A stretch of 64,000 bases of DNA from Bathelium albidoporum (taxonomy: Eukaryota; Ascomycota; Dothideomycetes; Trypetheliales; Trypetheliaceae), in contig JAGFVP010000118.1 in assembly GCA_021031095.1 (NCBI GenBank), forward strand, positions 1-64,000, given 5' to 3'. Numbering within the stretch: position 1 is the first letter of the stretch; every line of letters starts with the position of its first letter. The notes below the pieces were generated by a model, which made no database searches, was not told the DNA's origin, and was given only the letters and a program-made list of their open reading frames with translations. Below are positions 9,407 to 21,564 of this stretch, piece after piece. The translations under genes and the position numbers were made by a program.

Positions 9407-12400
9407 GAGCTACCATCTCCCCTCATAGAGCATCCCTCTTGCTAGTGGACACACTTCTTAGGCACCTAGCCACGTAACTGCCAGACAGAGACCTTTGTCA
9501 ACAGGATCCTGTCTCTACAAGGGACCACCGTGACGTCTGTTTAAGTAACTTTTGTGCTGGGGGTTCGGTGGCCGAACTTGCTGTTTGGAGAAAAGTGTCA
9601 TTGTTCGGAGGAGGTTCCATCTCGCGTTTGGTGCTATCTCTTTCTTCTGCTCGATTGCAAGACCCATTCAGAAGCCACGGCGGTTTTGTACAGGAAAGCT
9701 CTGGTCATTTCGTGTCCACTTATAACCAGATTCACACCGAAAAAAATGTGCGCAGATGCCAGAACGTGAACTACTTTCCCCTGCAATAAGGTGTCCCCTT
9801 ATTGTTGCAGGACGAGAAGGTGGAAGTTGTAAATTAAAGGACGCGCGATAGGAATTGAAGGAAGGAACATATGGCAAAATTTCCTGATCTAGCTTCTTAA
9901 CGTAATTGTAGTTGCTGTGAATTAAAGACTTCATCCAAAAATTTGATGCACTCTTTATCTCCTGAAAGCATTTACGCCGTAAAAGCCTGCCGGAGAAGCT
10001 CTTTCTATCAATTGCCATAAACTCATAAACAAAACTATTTGGCAGCTGGATACAAATGCCTGATCCCGTCCAGATTTCTTCCATCTTTTCTTTTCACTAC
10101 TCCCATGAGCTTCCTTGGCTTTGAGACACAATCTCTTCGATGCTGTTTTGCAAATCCCGTGCAAGTTGACATACTCTTCTGCTTCTTGTCGCATCTAGCC
10201 TGCAGATCAGCCTGATACACTTGTTTGGACTTCGTTCAAGTCATGTCCAAGCTCTTTGTTGTCAATGATTGAACCAAAGTCTCTCGAGCTACCACTTCCG
10301 ATATGATCTCAGAGCCGTCGTTCCAACTCCCGACCGACATATGCACAACAGCAGTTGTGTCGTGATATACATGATGGAGTGAAGGAGAAGCAAACAGGGA
10401 CATCATCATTAGAGTTTGGAGGTGGGTCTCTGAGGACGTTCTCTACCACAATGATACACATCGACGATTCTGAGGACTTCGGTCCAGTAATGATTTCAGC
10501 TCACGTGTTAGTGGATGACAACTGAGGAGATGCCACAACGTCAGCTTCGTGCTTACAACCCACAGGTTCCATTATATGCTCCTTGAGATCTCAGGCTACT
10601 CCAACTCCCTCTATCACCACCGGAACAGATACTCCATCGGCTAACCAGATCGTCGTACATCGCTTTTCTACAGCAGGAATCAGGAGTATTCTTCACTGAT
10701 CCCTGGGAGATTAATCAACTCGGCAGCAGTCAATGTTCTTTGTTGCAGTGATAGGATGGCGATCGTACGTTCTGCGATTTCTTATTAGCTAGGAAGCATA
10801 GTATTATAGCTTTAGCAATAACATGAAATAAATAAAGTCTTTGGTGCCGTTGTCCCAAGGTCCCTGTTTCCGTGTTGATCTCAGCTGTTCGATCACCTTT
10901 GCGAAACGCTTGTTGAAATATTCACAGTGCAGATTCGCAGGGAGTAAGGTTTCGCCCAAAAGCTCAATCAAGTCCGGGTACCACGACTGACGCTTTTAGG
11001 ATACTTTGTGTTTGATGGAAGCTACTTACAAGTCAGTGTTGGGTGTTGGGTGTTGGGTGTTGGGGGGAAATATCAGATTCGCAGGTGGCGGGCGCTAGTG
11101 CGCCAGCCGTACTCAGCTGGCTACCTACCGGACTACTGACAATGCAATCCCTGATTTTTGATCCGCAACTCAGTATCTGTCGGGAAAGGAGAAAGGGTTC
11201 TCGCCTGTGTGCCGCTGAGATATAGCGTGACACACAAGCCTTGTAGCTCCGGGTGAGCTAAAGACGGCGGCTATCTGATTCCTTAGCAGATAATACTAAG
11301 AGAACGTTGTCATCGCATAGACATTACTATACTTTTCGTTGTTCGTCTACGGCCCTCGAAGCCGTATGTAGCCGCTCAGCGTGGATCTGGAGTAACAACT
11401 CAACAAAAATCGGAAGGCAACAACTGTACATACTGCGAATCTGACTACCATGATATGGCGCGTCTCTCGAAATTCATCCCAATTTCAATAGAGTCAGTCT
11501 ATATGGGACAGTATAAAAGCTATCTGTTTGTCTCTAGGATTAACTGCAACCAAAATCGAAAGGATATGTCAGTATTGCGTGCGCGCAATGTAAAACCTTA
11601 TTTCTGAAAGATCAATCAATTGACATGGTCCCAAACATGATTGGATTTTGCGATTTTGTTCCAAAAGGAGACAATGCTCTGTCTGTTCTTTCCTAATGAA
11701 AAGGAGGTGAGGCGAAGCGTTTTCGAAGAACTCGCTTCGTGCTGAGCCAGATCAAGTCTCGAGCTCATTTCAGATAGATCTGAAGTTTGGCTCCGATCTG
11801 CTCAGGTACAGATTACTGTCAGTGATATGGCAAGGCGGCAGGACTATGGATATTCGTTATACGAGAACAATCGGACTAACTTCGCAGGAGTGGCACAAGG
11901 CGCAGATAGTTCATTCAATCTACAAGAAAACGAGAGCTCTGCATGAATGTCTGTCTATAAGATAAGTCTAATTTAGGGAATCCCATTCTCCTCAGCGCAA
12001 TATTTGGGTCATGAAGTTTAGCGGGTATTTGGCCGGAGTAAATCAATATTTCAGCAAGCCCCGAAAATCCCGCCAGCCTTCATTTATTCGAGAGCTGCTT
12101 GGTGGCCAAAATGAGTTTCGGCAATACTGTCAAAGAGAATCTAACATTTTCAATGGCCTTGAAACCTGATGTTGTACGCCGATCGCATTCGCAAGATAAG
12201 GACGCATTGTAAGAGCACTGGAGGGTGCAAAAAGAAAAATTGGCTGAGTCATAGAGAAGTAATATAAGGTAGCTTCTCGTAGAAAGCGGGCTCTTGAATG
12301 TTTAGTCAGGCGTGATGCCATGTATTCTACATTTGCTTGGGCCCAAGTCGAGACTGATTGGCAGGCACAGTCGAGAGTATCTTCATATTGCTGGACATTT

Positions 12401-12800
12401 CTTTGGCCAACAAAATTGTTTAGTGCCGGCCTTTAATTCAGCTGACATACGTCTGGGTAATTAAACCAAAAAGGATTGACGGTGGTTGGGCTTGCTGAAA
12501 CAGTTGCCTTAGCCGCCGCGCACAGACCAAAAAATGACGTTTCCGGCTGTGCAGCGAGTAGAACAATAACGCGAAGAGTCACAATACCTGCCTTGATGGA
12601 CCTATCCTACGCACCCAGTCTATTGACTTCTCGAATATGTTTCTCCCAAAAACTTCCTCCTCTCAAAGGCATAAAGCTTAATGCATATACTACTCATCTT
12701 CCGCTCTTTCTCGCTATCCTAAAGCCTGGTCCTGCCAAGCGCCGACATCACTTCAAAGCAATTTACCGTAAAAGATACTGTTTAGAAACGTCCAGCAAAG
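9407..12800. other. 3.4 kb stretch without a supported gene
   Basis: This is the largest empty stretch of the left half. Frames up to about 138 codons exist (for example minus 9668-10084 and 9955-10220) but show no domain or convincing splice context. Composition is mixed, with AT-rich segments around 10740-12400 and many stops in all frames, which would fit decayed sequence. A G-rich tandem repeat sits at 11037-11067 and is listed separately. The last 300 bases are probably the promoter and 5' leader of the gene at 12801. Confidence 0.45.
11037..11067 (+). repeat. TGTTGGG tandem repeat, G-quadruplex potential
   Basis: Four perfect 7-bp TGTTGGG units (11037-11064) are followed by three further G. 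Four GGG tracts spaced by TGTT satisfy the usual intramolecular G-quadruplex pattern on the plus strand. It is not the TTAGGG telomere unit. It lies in the gene-empty region. Confidence 0.85.
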
Positions 12801-14096
12801 ATGCCAAGCTTTCTCGCCAATGTCAAAAACGGTCTCTGGGGCTTTGTCTCTCCGCGCAGGACGCAGGAGAGACGCGACAAACCCTTCAAAGCTCCTGTCG
12901 CGCGACCGACCATTGGCGCTGACCGTCGACGCTCAATGAGCCCTGTGGACCGTATCCACAATTGGCGCAATAGCTCTCCGAAGACGATCCCTCGGTCTCC
13001 AGATGTTCCACTCACTCCGATCGCGTCAGGCTCTGCTGGTCAGGTCGGCCGAGATGTTACTCCACCAAGCGTCTACCTGAACGGGTCGACTCTGATGGAT
13101 CTTGGCGAAGATGCCGCTGCCCACAATCTCAGGTCGCATGGTCAGGATGGGTCTGCGGGTAATGTGGAGGACGGAGAGGATTCATCGAGTCAATCGTCAT
13201 TCTACGACAACACTGTGCTCGACGATACCATAAATGATGATGGGCTGGAGCAACCTACGGAGAAGTATGATGAGCTTGAAGCATTGAAAAGGAAGCAAGC
13301 TGAAAATGAGCTTTATGTGAGAATGAGGCGAGCATTGCTCAAGGGAAGACTTGAGGCAAAAGGCTGGACCGAAGCCGAGATTGAGTTATACATCAGCCTG
13401 GAACTCCGGGGCTACTTGCCTCTCCTCCCTACAAGCTGGGAAATGGATTTCAGCACTTTTCCTACAACGCTCTTCATTAAGCAAGAGGAGAAGGCCTATA
13501 TCAGAGCTCTCGGTCGATCGGGAAGGTTGAGTGTTGGTAGTTCTGAGTTTCGGGCACAGAAGGCGCTCCAGGACCTCGTCGCACTTGGTGCCAAAGTCCG
13601 AGACACGGTCATTGTGGGCGTTAAGCAGCCTGAGCCCATCGCGAAGAAACAAGTCAAAAAGTACATCAAGTGGGCGCTATCGGATGCAGGGTTGGATAAA
13701 AGGAAGGGTGCGGAAGAGCTTGTCGTCGTGGAGGCCAGAGTTGGAAAAGAAGCCCCTCAGACGGTGCAGGAGCGGATGCTTGAAAAATTCAAGGAACTCG
13801 CCGAGAAGCATGGGAACTTGATCGACCGCGGGACGGATCTTCCGGCTCTCTACGGTATCTTGTTTTTCCACACCATTATGGCCATCGTTACCTATGACCC
13901 CAACACAGCTACCGGTGATGGCTCCAAGGACATACGTACAATTGCATCGTTCAACTTCAAGCGGCTGGATTACGACGTCTGGAATGGTCTGTCAGTTGCA
14001 ATAGTTGCGATGCATGCTCGTGAGCAGATGCAAAAGCTCTACGGAGACGAAGAAGTGATGAATGATGAAATGGCTCATGTAGCTGCATGGGCTTGA
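12801..14096 (+). CDS. conserved-type fungal protein of unknown function, 431 aa
   Basis: A single exon. Residues 1-160 are low complexity, with basic Ser/Pro-rich segments (RRRSMSPVDRIHNWRNSSP) that could be phosphorylated, and an acidic stretch. Residues about 160-430 look globular and alpha-helical. A charged coiled-coil-like segment (YDELEALKRKQAENELYVRMRRALLK) comes first, then KGWTEAEIELYISLELRGYLPLLP, and near the C-terminus a hydrophobic segment (LYGILFFHTIMAIVTYD). There is no signal peptide. Codon use is even and the frame is clean over 1.3 kb, so it is a real gene. I do not recognise the family and do not propose a function. The ATG at 12801 is the first in frame after an upstream stop region. 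Confidence 0.8.
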   Translation: MPSFLANVKNGLWGFVSPRRTQERRDKPFKAPVARPTIGADRRRSMSPVDRIHNWRNSSPKTIPRSPDVPLTPIASGSAGQVGRDVTPPSVYLNGSTLMDLGEDAAAHNLRSHGQDGSAGNVEDGEDSSSQSSFYDNTVLDDTINDDGLEQPTEKYDELEALKRKQAENELYVRMRRALLKGRLEAKGWTEAEIELYISLELRGYLPLLPTSWEMDFSTFPTTLFIKQEEKAYIRALGRSGRLSVGSSEFRAQKALQDLVALGAKVRDTVIVGVKQPEPIAKKQVKKYIKWALSDAGLDKRKGAEELVVVEARVGKEAPQTVQERMLEKFKELAEKHGNLIDRGTDLPALYGILFFHTIMAIVTYDPNTATGDGSKDIRTIASFNFKRLDYDVWNGLSVAIVAMHAREQMQKLYGDEEVMNDEMAHVAAWA

Positions 14097-15710
14097 GAAA
14101 TAGGTATAGACTGGGACTTGGTCAAGAAATGGTTGCATTTGGGTGCTTGAAGTGAATGGCAGTGGTTGGCTATTTTTGTAGCTGCATGGAGCGGGTTCGA
14201 TACTCTCTGAGTCGGCGTCTTATCGAGGAAATCTTTTCTGAATATGGCGCAACTGGCGGCTTTGACGGGACCCAAGATGATGATACCCTTTATTGTTGAG
14301 ACTGCCGATTTGAGCAGGGAATGGCTTGTGTTGTGCTTTTTCATACCCACAATTCGCGACTCGAATTTTCTCCTTTGTCATGTACTTAATTAACAAAGTA
14401 TCCACAATCCACATCATTGTATTGAACCTTCGCAAATCCTCGGATGTCCCCCTCCAACCGGTGCTATGAATCACCACCCTCATATACCCTTTGATTTGGA
14501 CCAAGGGCCTAGATACTGGGACGCGCACCCAACCCCCACGATCTATGGCAAGAGGCTCTCATCTCACGCTCATTGGTCGGTCCATGGCGGAGCGAGGGAA
14601 GGGTGCGAGTCTAGCTGGGCGGGACTGCATACGCGATCCATGCGGCAGGTCATGAGGGTTCGACACACGACCGCATCCAACATGGTGGATTGCACAAACG
14701 GGGCCAGACCAGTAAGGATGGGGGCGGCACCTCGAGCGTGAAACTACGATGGCCTGAATGTTTCAAACCATTTCGAGTCGACGCGAGCTCAGGGTCTCTT
14801 CGTATTCTTAGGTCGTCTTCCCATAGGTGGGAGCGTGTGACGTCGGTACAAGAAGTGTAGGAGCGAGCTCGGGCTTTACCGAGCGGCGTGCAACGTTCGT
14901 ACCTACGACTAGGTAGAGAGAGAGAGAGAGATCGAGAGAACGCCTGCTCCGCGCTTTTGCTAGCTCTCACCACACTACTGATGTAAACATCGACCTTTGT
15001 ATCCAGAGCTGCAGCGGGCCGGTTATCGACCTCTCTGTTCCGAGCTCTTCCCTCAAGCGCACCGCTTCCGGCAGAGCACCACCCTCTTGTCGTCCACCTG
15101 CTCGGCCTCCTTCCCAGATCAGACTGCATCTGCTTGCCCACTCTGCATCTCCACGACCGCAGCCATTATACGACCTCGGCGTCTCCAAAAAACCTTGGTT
15201 AGGCCTCGAGCCTCGAAACGCCCCTGGGCCTACGGATTCGTAATAGCTCCATGCAGCTTCATCGCAGTAGAGTTTCACCTCGAATCTAGTTATCTACTTC
15301 TACACACCTCGACTGGAGTACCTCTTGGTATGTCTCTCGAGCTTCTGATACACCTCAAGAAACCCTTTTCGCACCACAGTGAGCTCAGAGAGCATTCTGG
15401 TGCATCATTTTGCCTCTGGCAGCTTCGTGCAAAGGACGTGTACTTATGTTATTGACAGGGATCCCCATCACCAAGTCCCACAACCCATGCCTTCAAGAAG
15501 GCCTCCTCTAACATAACGCATTTCCCTGCCGAGTATCGTTTTCTCGCGTTGGACGAACGGATAAAATAGAATATCGTCGGGGGAAAAACACGCTAGAGGA
15601 GGGTCTGCTCTATTGACGACGAAGGCGCCCTTCGGCGACCTTTTGCGGACTGTTGTCCGTCCAGGAGACTGTCTGCAAGTCTAATCGGAGGCTGACTTGG
15701 ACATAAAGAA
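14097..15710. other. upstream region of VAC8, no supported gene
   Basis: 1.6 kb between the unknown protein and VAC8. It contains an (AG)8 run at 14915-14930 and CT-rich stretches between 15000 and 15450 that look like promoter or long 5' leader. Open frames here (for example plus 14997-15455) are Ser/Leu/Arg-rich and carry no domain. Confidence 0.45.
14915..14930. repeat. AG dinucleotide microsatellite
   Basis: Eight AG units, in the region upstream of the VAC8 start. Confidence 0.85.
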
Positions 15711-17755
15711 ATGGGGCAGTCTTGTTCAAAATTCTTTTCCTGTTGCGGAGGTATGTGGGTGAATGCATGCATGAACCGTGCTCCGCTGTTCGATCAAAAC
15801 TTTGCAATCACTGCAAGCACAGCTTCAACGGTCGCCCCGCATCAATCTGCCTTGATGGCTAACTTCTTGTCTCAATTTCTAGGGCGATCAAAGGTTGACT
15901 ATGACACCGTTTTGGCAGATAGCGAGCGAGAAGCAGTTGCCGATCTTCTTAACTACCTAGAAAACGTACGTGACTATTGCTTGGGAAAACAGGCGAAATA
16001 AAGCTCATGAATAGCACCAGAGAGCCGAGACTGACTTCTTCTCCGGCGACCCACTCAATGCATTAAGCACACTCGTGTATTCTCAGAACATCGACCTACA
16101 ACGGAGTGCCAGTCTGACGTTCGCGGAGATTACAGAACGAGGTAACCCGTCTGCTCATGTCTATGTACCTGCACACTCTGTTTACTGATGGTGCGCCAGA
16201 TGTACGGGAAGTTGACAAGAATACTCTTGAGCCGATCTTGAGTCTTCTCCAAAGTGAGGATATCGAGGTGCAACGAGCTGCAAGTGCCGCCCTGGGAAAT
16301 CTTGCTGTTAACAGTAGGCATCCTCGCCCGCTTTTGCAACTATCTATTGACCATTTCTAGCGGAGAACAAAGTGCTGATCGTGGAGCTCGGTGGTCTCAA
16401 TCCGTTGATTCGACAAATGAACTCCCCGAACGTTGAAGTCCAATGCAATGCCGTCGGATGCATCACAAATCTTGCAACCCACGAAGATAACAAAGCAAGG
16501 ATAGCACGCTCCGGTGCCCTTGGTCCACTCACAAGGCTTGCAAAGTCAAAAGATATGCGTGTTCAGAGAAATGCTACTGGCGCGCTACTCAACATGACGC
16601 ACTCGGACGACAATCGGCAACAACTTGTTAACGCTGGTGCCATACCTGTACTTGTTCACCTGTTAAGCTCTACCGATGTCGATGTCCAATACTATTGTAC
16701 GACAGCGCTTAGCAACATCGCTGTCGACATGTCAAATCGCAAGCGCCTTGCCAACAACGAATCGCGTCTCGTACAGAGTCTCGTGCATCTTATGGAATCA
16801 TCTTCTCCAAAAGTTCAATGCCAAGCAGCTCTGGCACTTCGAAATCTAGCTTCGGACGAAAAGTACCAGCTTGACATTGTTCGTGCTCGTGGCTTGTATC
16901 CATTACTTCGGCTCCTGCAATCCTCATACATTCCTCTTATACTCTCTGCGGTCGCCTGCATCCGAAACATCTCCATACATCCCATGAATGAATCACCGAT
17001 CATAGACGCCGGCTTTCTCAGACCCCTTGTGGAACTGCTAGGATCTGCAGACAACGAAGAGATTCAGTGCCATGCAATCTCGACTTTGCGCAACTTGGCT
17101 GCAAGCTCAGATCGGAACAAGCAGTTAGTACTCGAAGCTGGTGCCGTGCAAAAATGCAAACAGCTGGTCTTGGAAGTACCACTCAGTGTTCAGTCCGAGA
17201 TGACAGCCGCGATTGCAGTGCTTGCACTCAGTGACGAGTTGAAGCCGCATCTGCTCGGACTCGGAGTTTTCGATGTCCTCATTCCACTTACTGAATCGGA
17301 AAGTATCGAAGTGCAAGGAAACAGCGCTGCGGCTCTTGGCAATCTCTCATCCAAAGGTCCGCAGCCTTTTAGTTTTTTTCTTGTCTCAAAAAACCTTCTT
17401 TCTGTATCATTGCTTATGGCTTCTAGTTGGCGACTACTCGATCTTCCTCCAAAACTGGAATAAACCCGACGGCGGCATCAACGGCTATCTCCACCGCTTC
17501 CTTTCCAGCGGCGACCCGACCTTCCAACACATTGCCATCTGGACGCTGCTCCAACTCCTCGAGTCCGAAGACAGCCGACTGCTTGACCTGATTGGCTCGG
17601 CTGACGACATCGTCCAAATGGTGACCAGCATCGCGGAGAAGACGGTCGAGTCCGATGATGAAGACGCTGAGGATGGCGAGCAGGAGGTGGTAGCACTGGC
17701 CCGGCGGTGTCTAGATCTATTGGGGAAGAGCTCGAAAAAGTTGATGGAAGGCTGA
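15711..17755 (+). CDS. VAC8: vacuolar armadillo-repeat protein VAC8
   Basis: Six exons: 15711-15750, 15883-15965, 16021-16141, 16200-16313, 16361-17356 and 17427-17755. All phases fit and encode 560 aa. Exon 1 gives MGQSCSKFFSCC: Gly2 is the N-myristoylation site and Cys5, 11 and 12 are palmitoylation candidates that anchor the protein to the vacuole. The rest is a run of armadillo repeats, recognisable from LADSEREAVADLL, LQRSASLTFAEITE, VQRAASAALGNLA, VQCNAVGCITNLATH, VQRNATGALLNMTHS, VQYYCTTALSNIA, VQCQAALALRNLAS, IQCHAISTLRNLAASSDRN and VQGNSAAALGNLSSK. The acidic C-terminal segment (ESDDEDAEDGE) is also typical. VAC8 acts in vacuole inheritance and fusion, nucleus-vacuole junctions and the Cvt/autophagy pathway through partners such as Vac17, Nvj1 and Atg13. 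The gene looks intact; intron 5 has a weak GTCCGC donor. Confidence 0.96.
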
Positions 17756-18646
17756 AAACTATCGGTCATCGGTATACTCGACCTCGTGTCTCGAAAACCA
17801 GCTTTCTGTACAGGAGAAGGGACAGTGCAATTTCTCCGACGCGGTAACAGTGCGTAGTCACTATATTGTCTTTCGCCGGTATGAGCTGTTCCCACCGTGG
17901 AAGTAGGAAAAGCCGCCGGCGGGCGTTTCTGAGGCGTCAAATATTTCTCATTCGGTAGCGATGCATTGACGGAGCGGGACTGTCGATCAGCTCTCTGGTT
18001 TACTTTTTATTTTCTCCCTTCTGCTTTCATACAGTTTCGATACACTTTTTTCTATTGTAGTAGTGCGGTGCTTGTAAAGCATGGGGGAGATTGCATATGC
18101 GCCAGCCGAGCGTTGATTAATCGCGGCTGGTATTGCTAGTTCGGTAATGCCACAGTGGAATACTTTGAGATGTCTCAGATCCGTTTGCACTGTCTAATCT
18201 ATAAGTCCAAAGACTGCAAAACGGAGATAGTCATGGTCTACATCAAGGATCGTGAGTCTCCCCTCGATAGTACACGAGCCAGTCCTTTTGTACTCCCCAC
18301 AAACCAGGCTATGATCCATGCTCTTGTACCTTGAGATTCATTACGATGTGACGACAAGCCGTCATATTTATACTGGAGAAGCGAGGCGGTAAGGAAATTT
18401 GCCCACTGATCGCGAAGCCTATGAATAAAATTTTCGCGCCCTCATTCTAACTTTGAAACGTAGTCTACACTCAGAATTGTGGCGTGAAAGAGGTATTTAT
18501 TGAGCTGTTTTTTAGGTACGCCACTACCACTCAGGCTTTCGACCAATCAACCGCATACACACCTACAAAACTACTTAACCAACGATTGCGTCTTATCGTA
18601 GCCGACGTTAGAGATCTGAACAAGGCTGTTCGCCGTATTATCTTCA
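17756..18646. other. intergenic between VAC8 and CSL4
   Basis: About 0.9 kb, probably the VAC8 3' region followed by the CSL4 promoter. Frames on both strands are short and without domains. Confidence 0.5.
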
Positions 18647-19419
18647 ATGCAGCTCTCCCTCCCCGGTGATCCCATCGGTCCCTCCTCCAGCTTCCGCCTC
18701 GGCCCAGGAACCCACCTCCACGCCTCCCAACTGTACGCCTCGCTCCTCGGGCCCGTCGCCCGCGCCACTTCCACTCCTGCGGAGCCCAGCAGCGGCAAGA
18801 ACAACAATACCCGCAGTGCCCAACGCACGCCCCGCCCCAGTCTCTCCATCGATATTGCACCATTCGACTCCCGTGCCGGTGGCAAAAGTACCGGTGCGTT
18901 CGCTGCCTCGAACACAACGCTGCCGGAGGTGAACAGCGTCGTGCTAGGCCGGGTGGTGCGATTGCGGCCGCGCGAGGCTGTCGTTGAGATACTCGTCGTG
19001 GGCGAGATAGCGGTCGCGGGCGGATTCCAGGGCGTGGTTAGGGCACAGGATGTGCGGGCGACGGAGAAGGATCGAGTGAAGGTGGGCGAGATGTTTCGGG
19101 TGGGGGATATTGTCAGGGGAGTGGTAGTGAGTCCAGGTTTCTGTTTGATAGGTTCTGAGACTACATGAGAGGCAGAGGGGGGTTTGAGACGGTGGGAAGG
19201 AGAATATGAAGAACGTTTGTTCGGAACAAGGTTGCTGATTCTTGGCAGATCTCTTTAGGTGATCAGAGCAGCTACTATCTATCGACGGCAAAGAACGAGT
19301 TGGGCGTCATCATGGCTACGAGCGAGCAAGGCAATGCGATGTATCCCATCAGTTGGCGGGAGTTCAAAGATCCCGAAACAGGGAAGACGGAGGTGAGGAA
19401 GGTTGCGAAGCCATTGTGA
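18647..19419 (+). CDS. CSL4: exosome complex subunit CSL4
   Basis: Two exons, 18647-19126 and 19249-19419, joined in phase 0 across a 122-nt intron (GTGAGT donor, CTTGGCAG acceptor), encode 216 aa. The N-terminal domain reads LPGDPI and LGPGTHLHASQLYASLLGPV, the usual start of Csl4. An S1-type RNA-binding segment follows: VVLGRVVRLRPREAVVEI, then GVVRAQDVRATEKDRV and MFRVGDIVRGVV, continuing after the intron as ISLGDQSSYYLSTAKNELGVI. The C-terminus SWREFKDPETG is also family-like. CSL4 is one of the three S1/KH cap proteins on the RNA exosome barrel and guides RNA in 3'-5' processing and decay in nucleus and cytoplasm. A Ser/Thr/Asn-rich insert of about 50 residues separates the two domains, common in fungi. 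Confidence 0.93.
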
Positions 19420-20116
19420 ATGGAGACTGCGATCGATGGCTGCACGAGTCTACAAGTGTTCGATGCCTTATGTGATGTTGCAAACGGAAGTCAAAGCCTG
19501 TAATGTGTCGAATGTACGACTTTGAGTACACAAACTCCAATACTACAGGACCTAAAATAAGAGGCCTGGTCGCCAGAGGTTCTAACCGAGTGGTACCGAT
19601 TTTGGTATAAGGTGCACTGGCAAAAGTCGAAGAGCTCGAAGGAAAAAGAAGGGCCCCTCAAATTATTCGCAACTAAGCTTGCTTTGCGCATTCTTGAGGC
19701 AACCCAACCAAAAGCCTCACGCTGATCATCAGATTCACTGACGCAAATTAACTTAACACCTGTTGTATAGGAAACGAACTTTGGACACATGGTGAGACTT
19801 TCGGAAGCTGCAGTAAGCTGCAGTGTCCACGCCAGATCAGTAAATGCAGCATAGGCTGGACACTGCTCCTACGAGAGAAAGGTTGCAGTCTTCGACGAGC
19901 AAGACCCATGGCTTTTCGAAGGAAAAGAAGTGGTGGGCGAACTGGCTGCCTAATCAGGCCACGAGCAAGACGGTATCCGCATCAAGCTCGATTGTGATGA
20001 TACGCAATTATTGATAAAGTATTCTGAGATAGAAACACAACGCAGTTTTCTTCCCCTGTTTGTCGTATGCCGTCATTGCTAGTGTCGTTACTCAAGGTAA
20101 TGTATATCTCAACCTG
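19420..20116. other. intergenic, no gene seen
   Basis: 0.7 kb between CSL4 and the minus-strand pseudogene. A minus frame at 19491-19790 has no recognisable features. No repeats stand out. Confidence 0.45.
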
Positions 20117-21564
20117 TCAAAAGTGTCCGTAATATCCGATTTTGTATAGTTCCTCGGCTATGATCAAAATGTCTTCAGGCCAAAAGATTCCCCTGGAGGA
20201 AGCTTGCGACAAGTTCGCTACGCTTAGAATATTCGAGTTGGTGTCCAGCACGCCTCCAGCCTGGAAAGCTTCCCAGGCTATAGTCGAGCAGCTCCGATAC
20301 ATGAGGTCGTACCCCTTGGCTGTATCGAAACCCTTCCACCACTTTATAATCTTCCCGAGACTGAGACCGACCAGTTCAATGACCACGTCCGGCTCTCGTC
20401 CTTCGCTGCTTATGTCGGAATCGTATGTGGATTTGCGTCCGACGCCCTTCGACTTATGATTCGCTGGCCACCAACTGATGTATGTTGGTTCGTCCGGGTC
20501 CCACAATCGCAACGCAACGTGACCAACCTTGGGGAATTGAATGTCCCAAAAGGGCACCTGTGCCTTGGTCTAGAGGGGCGCATGCCAACGTCTACTCCAG
20601 GTTATGGGCTCAGCGGTATATCTTATGGCATACTTCTCGCGCCCGTACTGGGCAACTTCACCATCCACCGTGAAATGCCACAATCTGCCACTCGGCAAAT
20701 GCCACGCCTCAGCCCAGTCCAAAGTCCAATGGTAGTTGAGGAGCCGCCCGATCAGCCACGAGTCACTGTAGTAACCACTGATATAGAGTTCCATGGACAC
20801 AAGCGCATCTATGTCCACGTCGAGGTGGACTGGGTGGTAGTGTCTTCGTCCATTAAAATACTTGGTTCCAGGCAAGTCGAACTCACCTGCACCAGTGTTT
20901 TTGAGGCCTTTATCACGAAGCATACCATATACATAGCCTGTAAAGTCTGATGTGCCATGCTTTGTCTTGAATGTGAGAAGCCAGTTCGGCGGAAGGTCCT
21001 CATTAATGTCAATGCCGTCTCGACGGACCAAGCCCGAAGTCGGAAAGGTATTAGGCGGCGGCAGACTTCCGGGAAGGTAATCGAGCGACTGACTAACGAT
21101 ATCTCGGCCTCCTCTAATCCCAGTCACAATAGTGACTCCCTCATCATCGACGCTGATACGCGGCGCAGTGATCTTCTCTCCGATCTGTTCTCATAAGCGA
21201 TCCTGGCGTAGCGCATAGCATTACTGATCATCTGATCGAACGAAATGTGTTCCCCCTGGAGCACAACAGCCACGATCATGCAGGACCGAGGAGCCTCCAA
21301 ATGTCCACTCCCATGCATCTCTTCGAAACTCGAAAAGCTACCCCTTTTGTGAGCGGGCGAAGAGTCGGCCGTCATCAGTGCAGAAAACAGCATCCAGCGT
21401 CTGGGGTAGGGCAGGGAGTTTGATGGACCATGTCGTCGCCTGGTCCGTACGTGATGGGATCGGAGCGCCCAAAATGGTTCTTTTATCGGCATCGATGGCA
21501 AATATAACCTATCTTGCATCCCCAAAAATGGTTTCGATTTGTCTACAAGATAGTGCGAGACCAA
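20117..21564 (-). pseudogene. broken gene: PLAT/LH2-like domain plus permuted-papain-like domain
   Basis: Three minus-strand segments line up as one decayed gene. The C-terminal segment (20557-20117) contains PKVGHVALRLWD, YISWWPANHKSKG, EPDVVIELVGLS and YRSCSTIAWEAFQAGG. A His followed later by a Cys in this pattern recalls permuted papain-like (NlpC/P60, LRAT, PPPDE) enzymes. It continues in the same frame, across an in-frame TAG at 20572-20570, into 21127-20573. That part has a beta-rich segment (KHGTSDFTGYVYGML, FDLPGTKYFNG, ELYISGYYSDSWLIG) compatible with a PLAT/LH2-type sandwich. At about 21166 the frame shifts by one: SFDQMISNAMRYARIAYEN reads in one frame, then EKITAPRISVDDEGVTIVTG in another. 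Further fragments may continue upstream to about 22136. The domain assignments are tentative. The gene is non-functional as read, unless the TAG and frameshift are sequencing errors. Confidence 0.6.

Noticed and set aside
9668..10220. Overlapping minus-strand frames in the gene-empty region
   Set aside because: Different frames, no recognisable motif, and no consistent splice phase linking them.
15751..16001. Frame running through VAC8 intron 1
   Set aside because: The donor GTATGT and acceptor TTTCTAG, plus the family sequence resuming at LADSEREAV, show it is intronic.
20570..20572. Programmed stop-codon read-through at the TAG
   Set aside because: The same gene has a frameshift upstream, so decay explains the TAG more simply.
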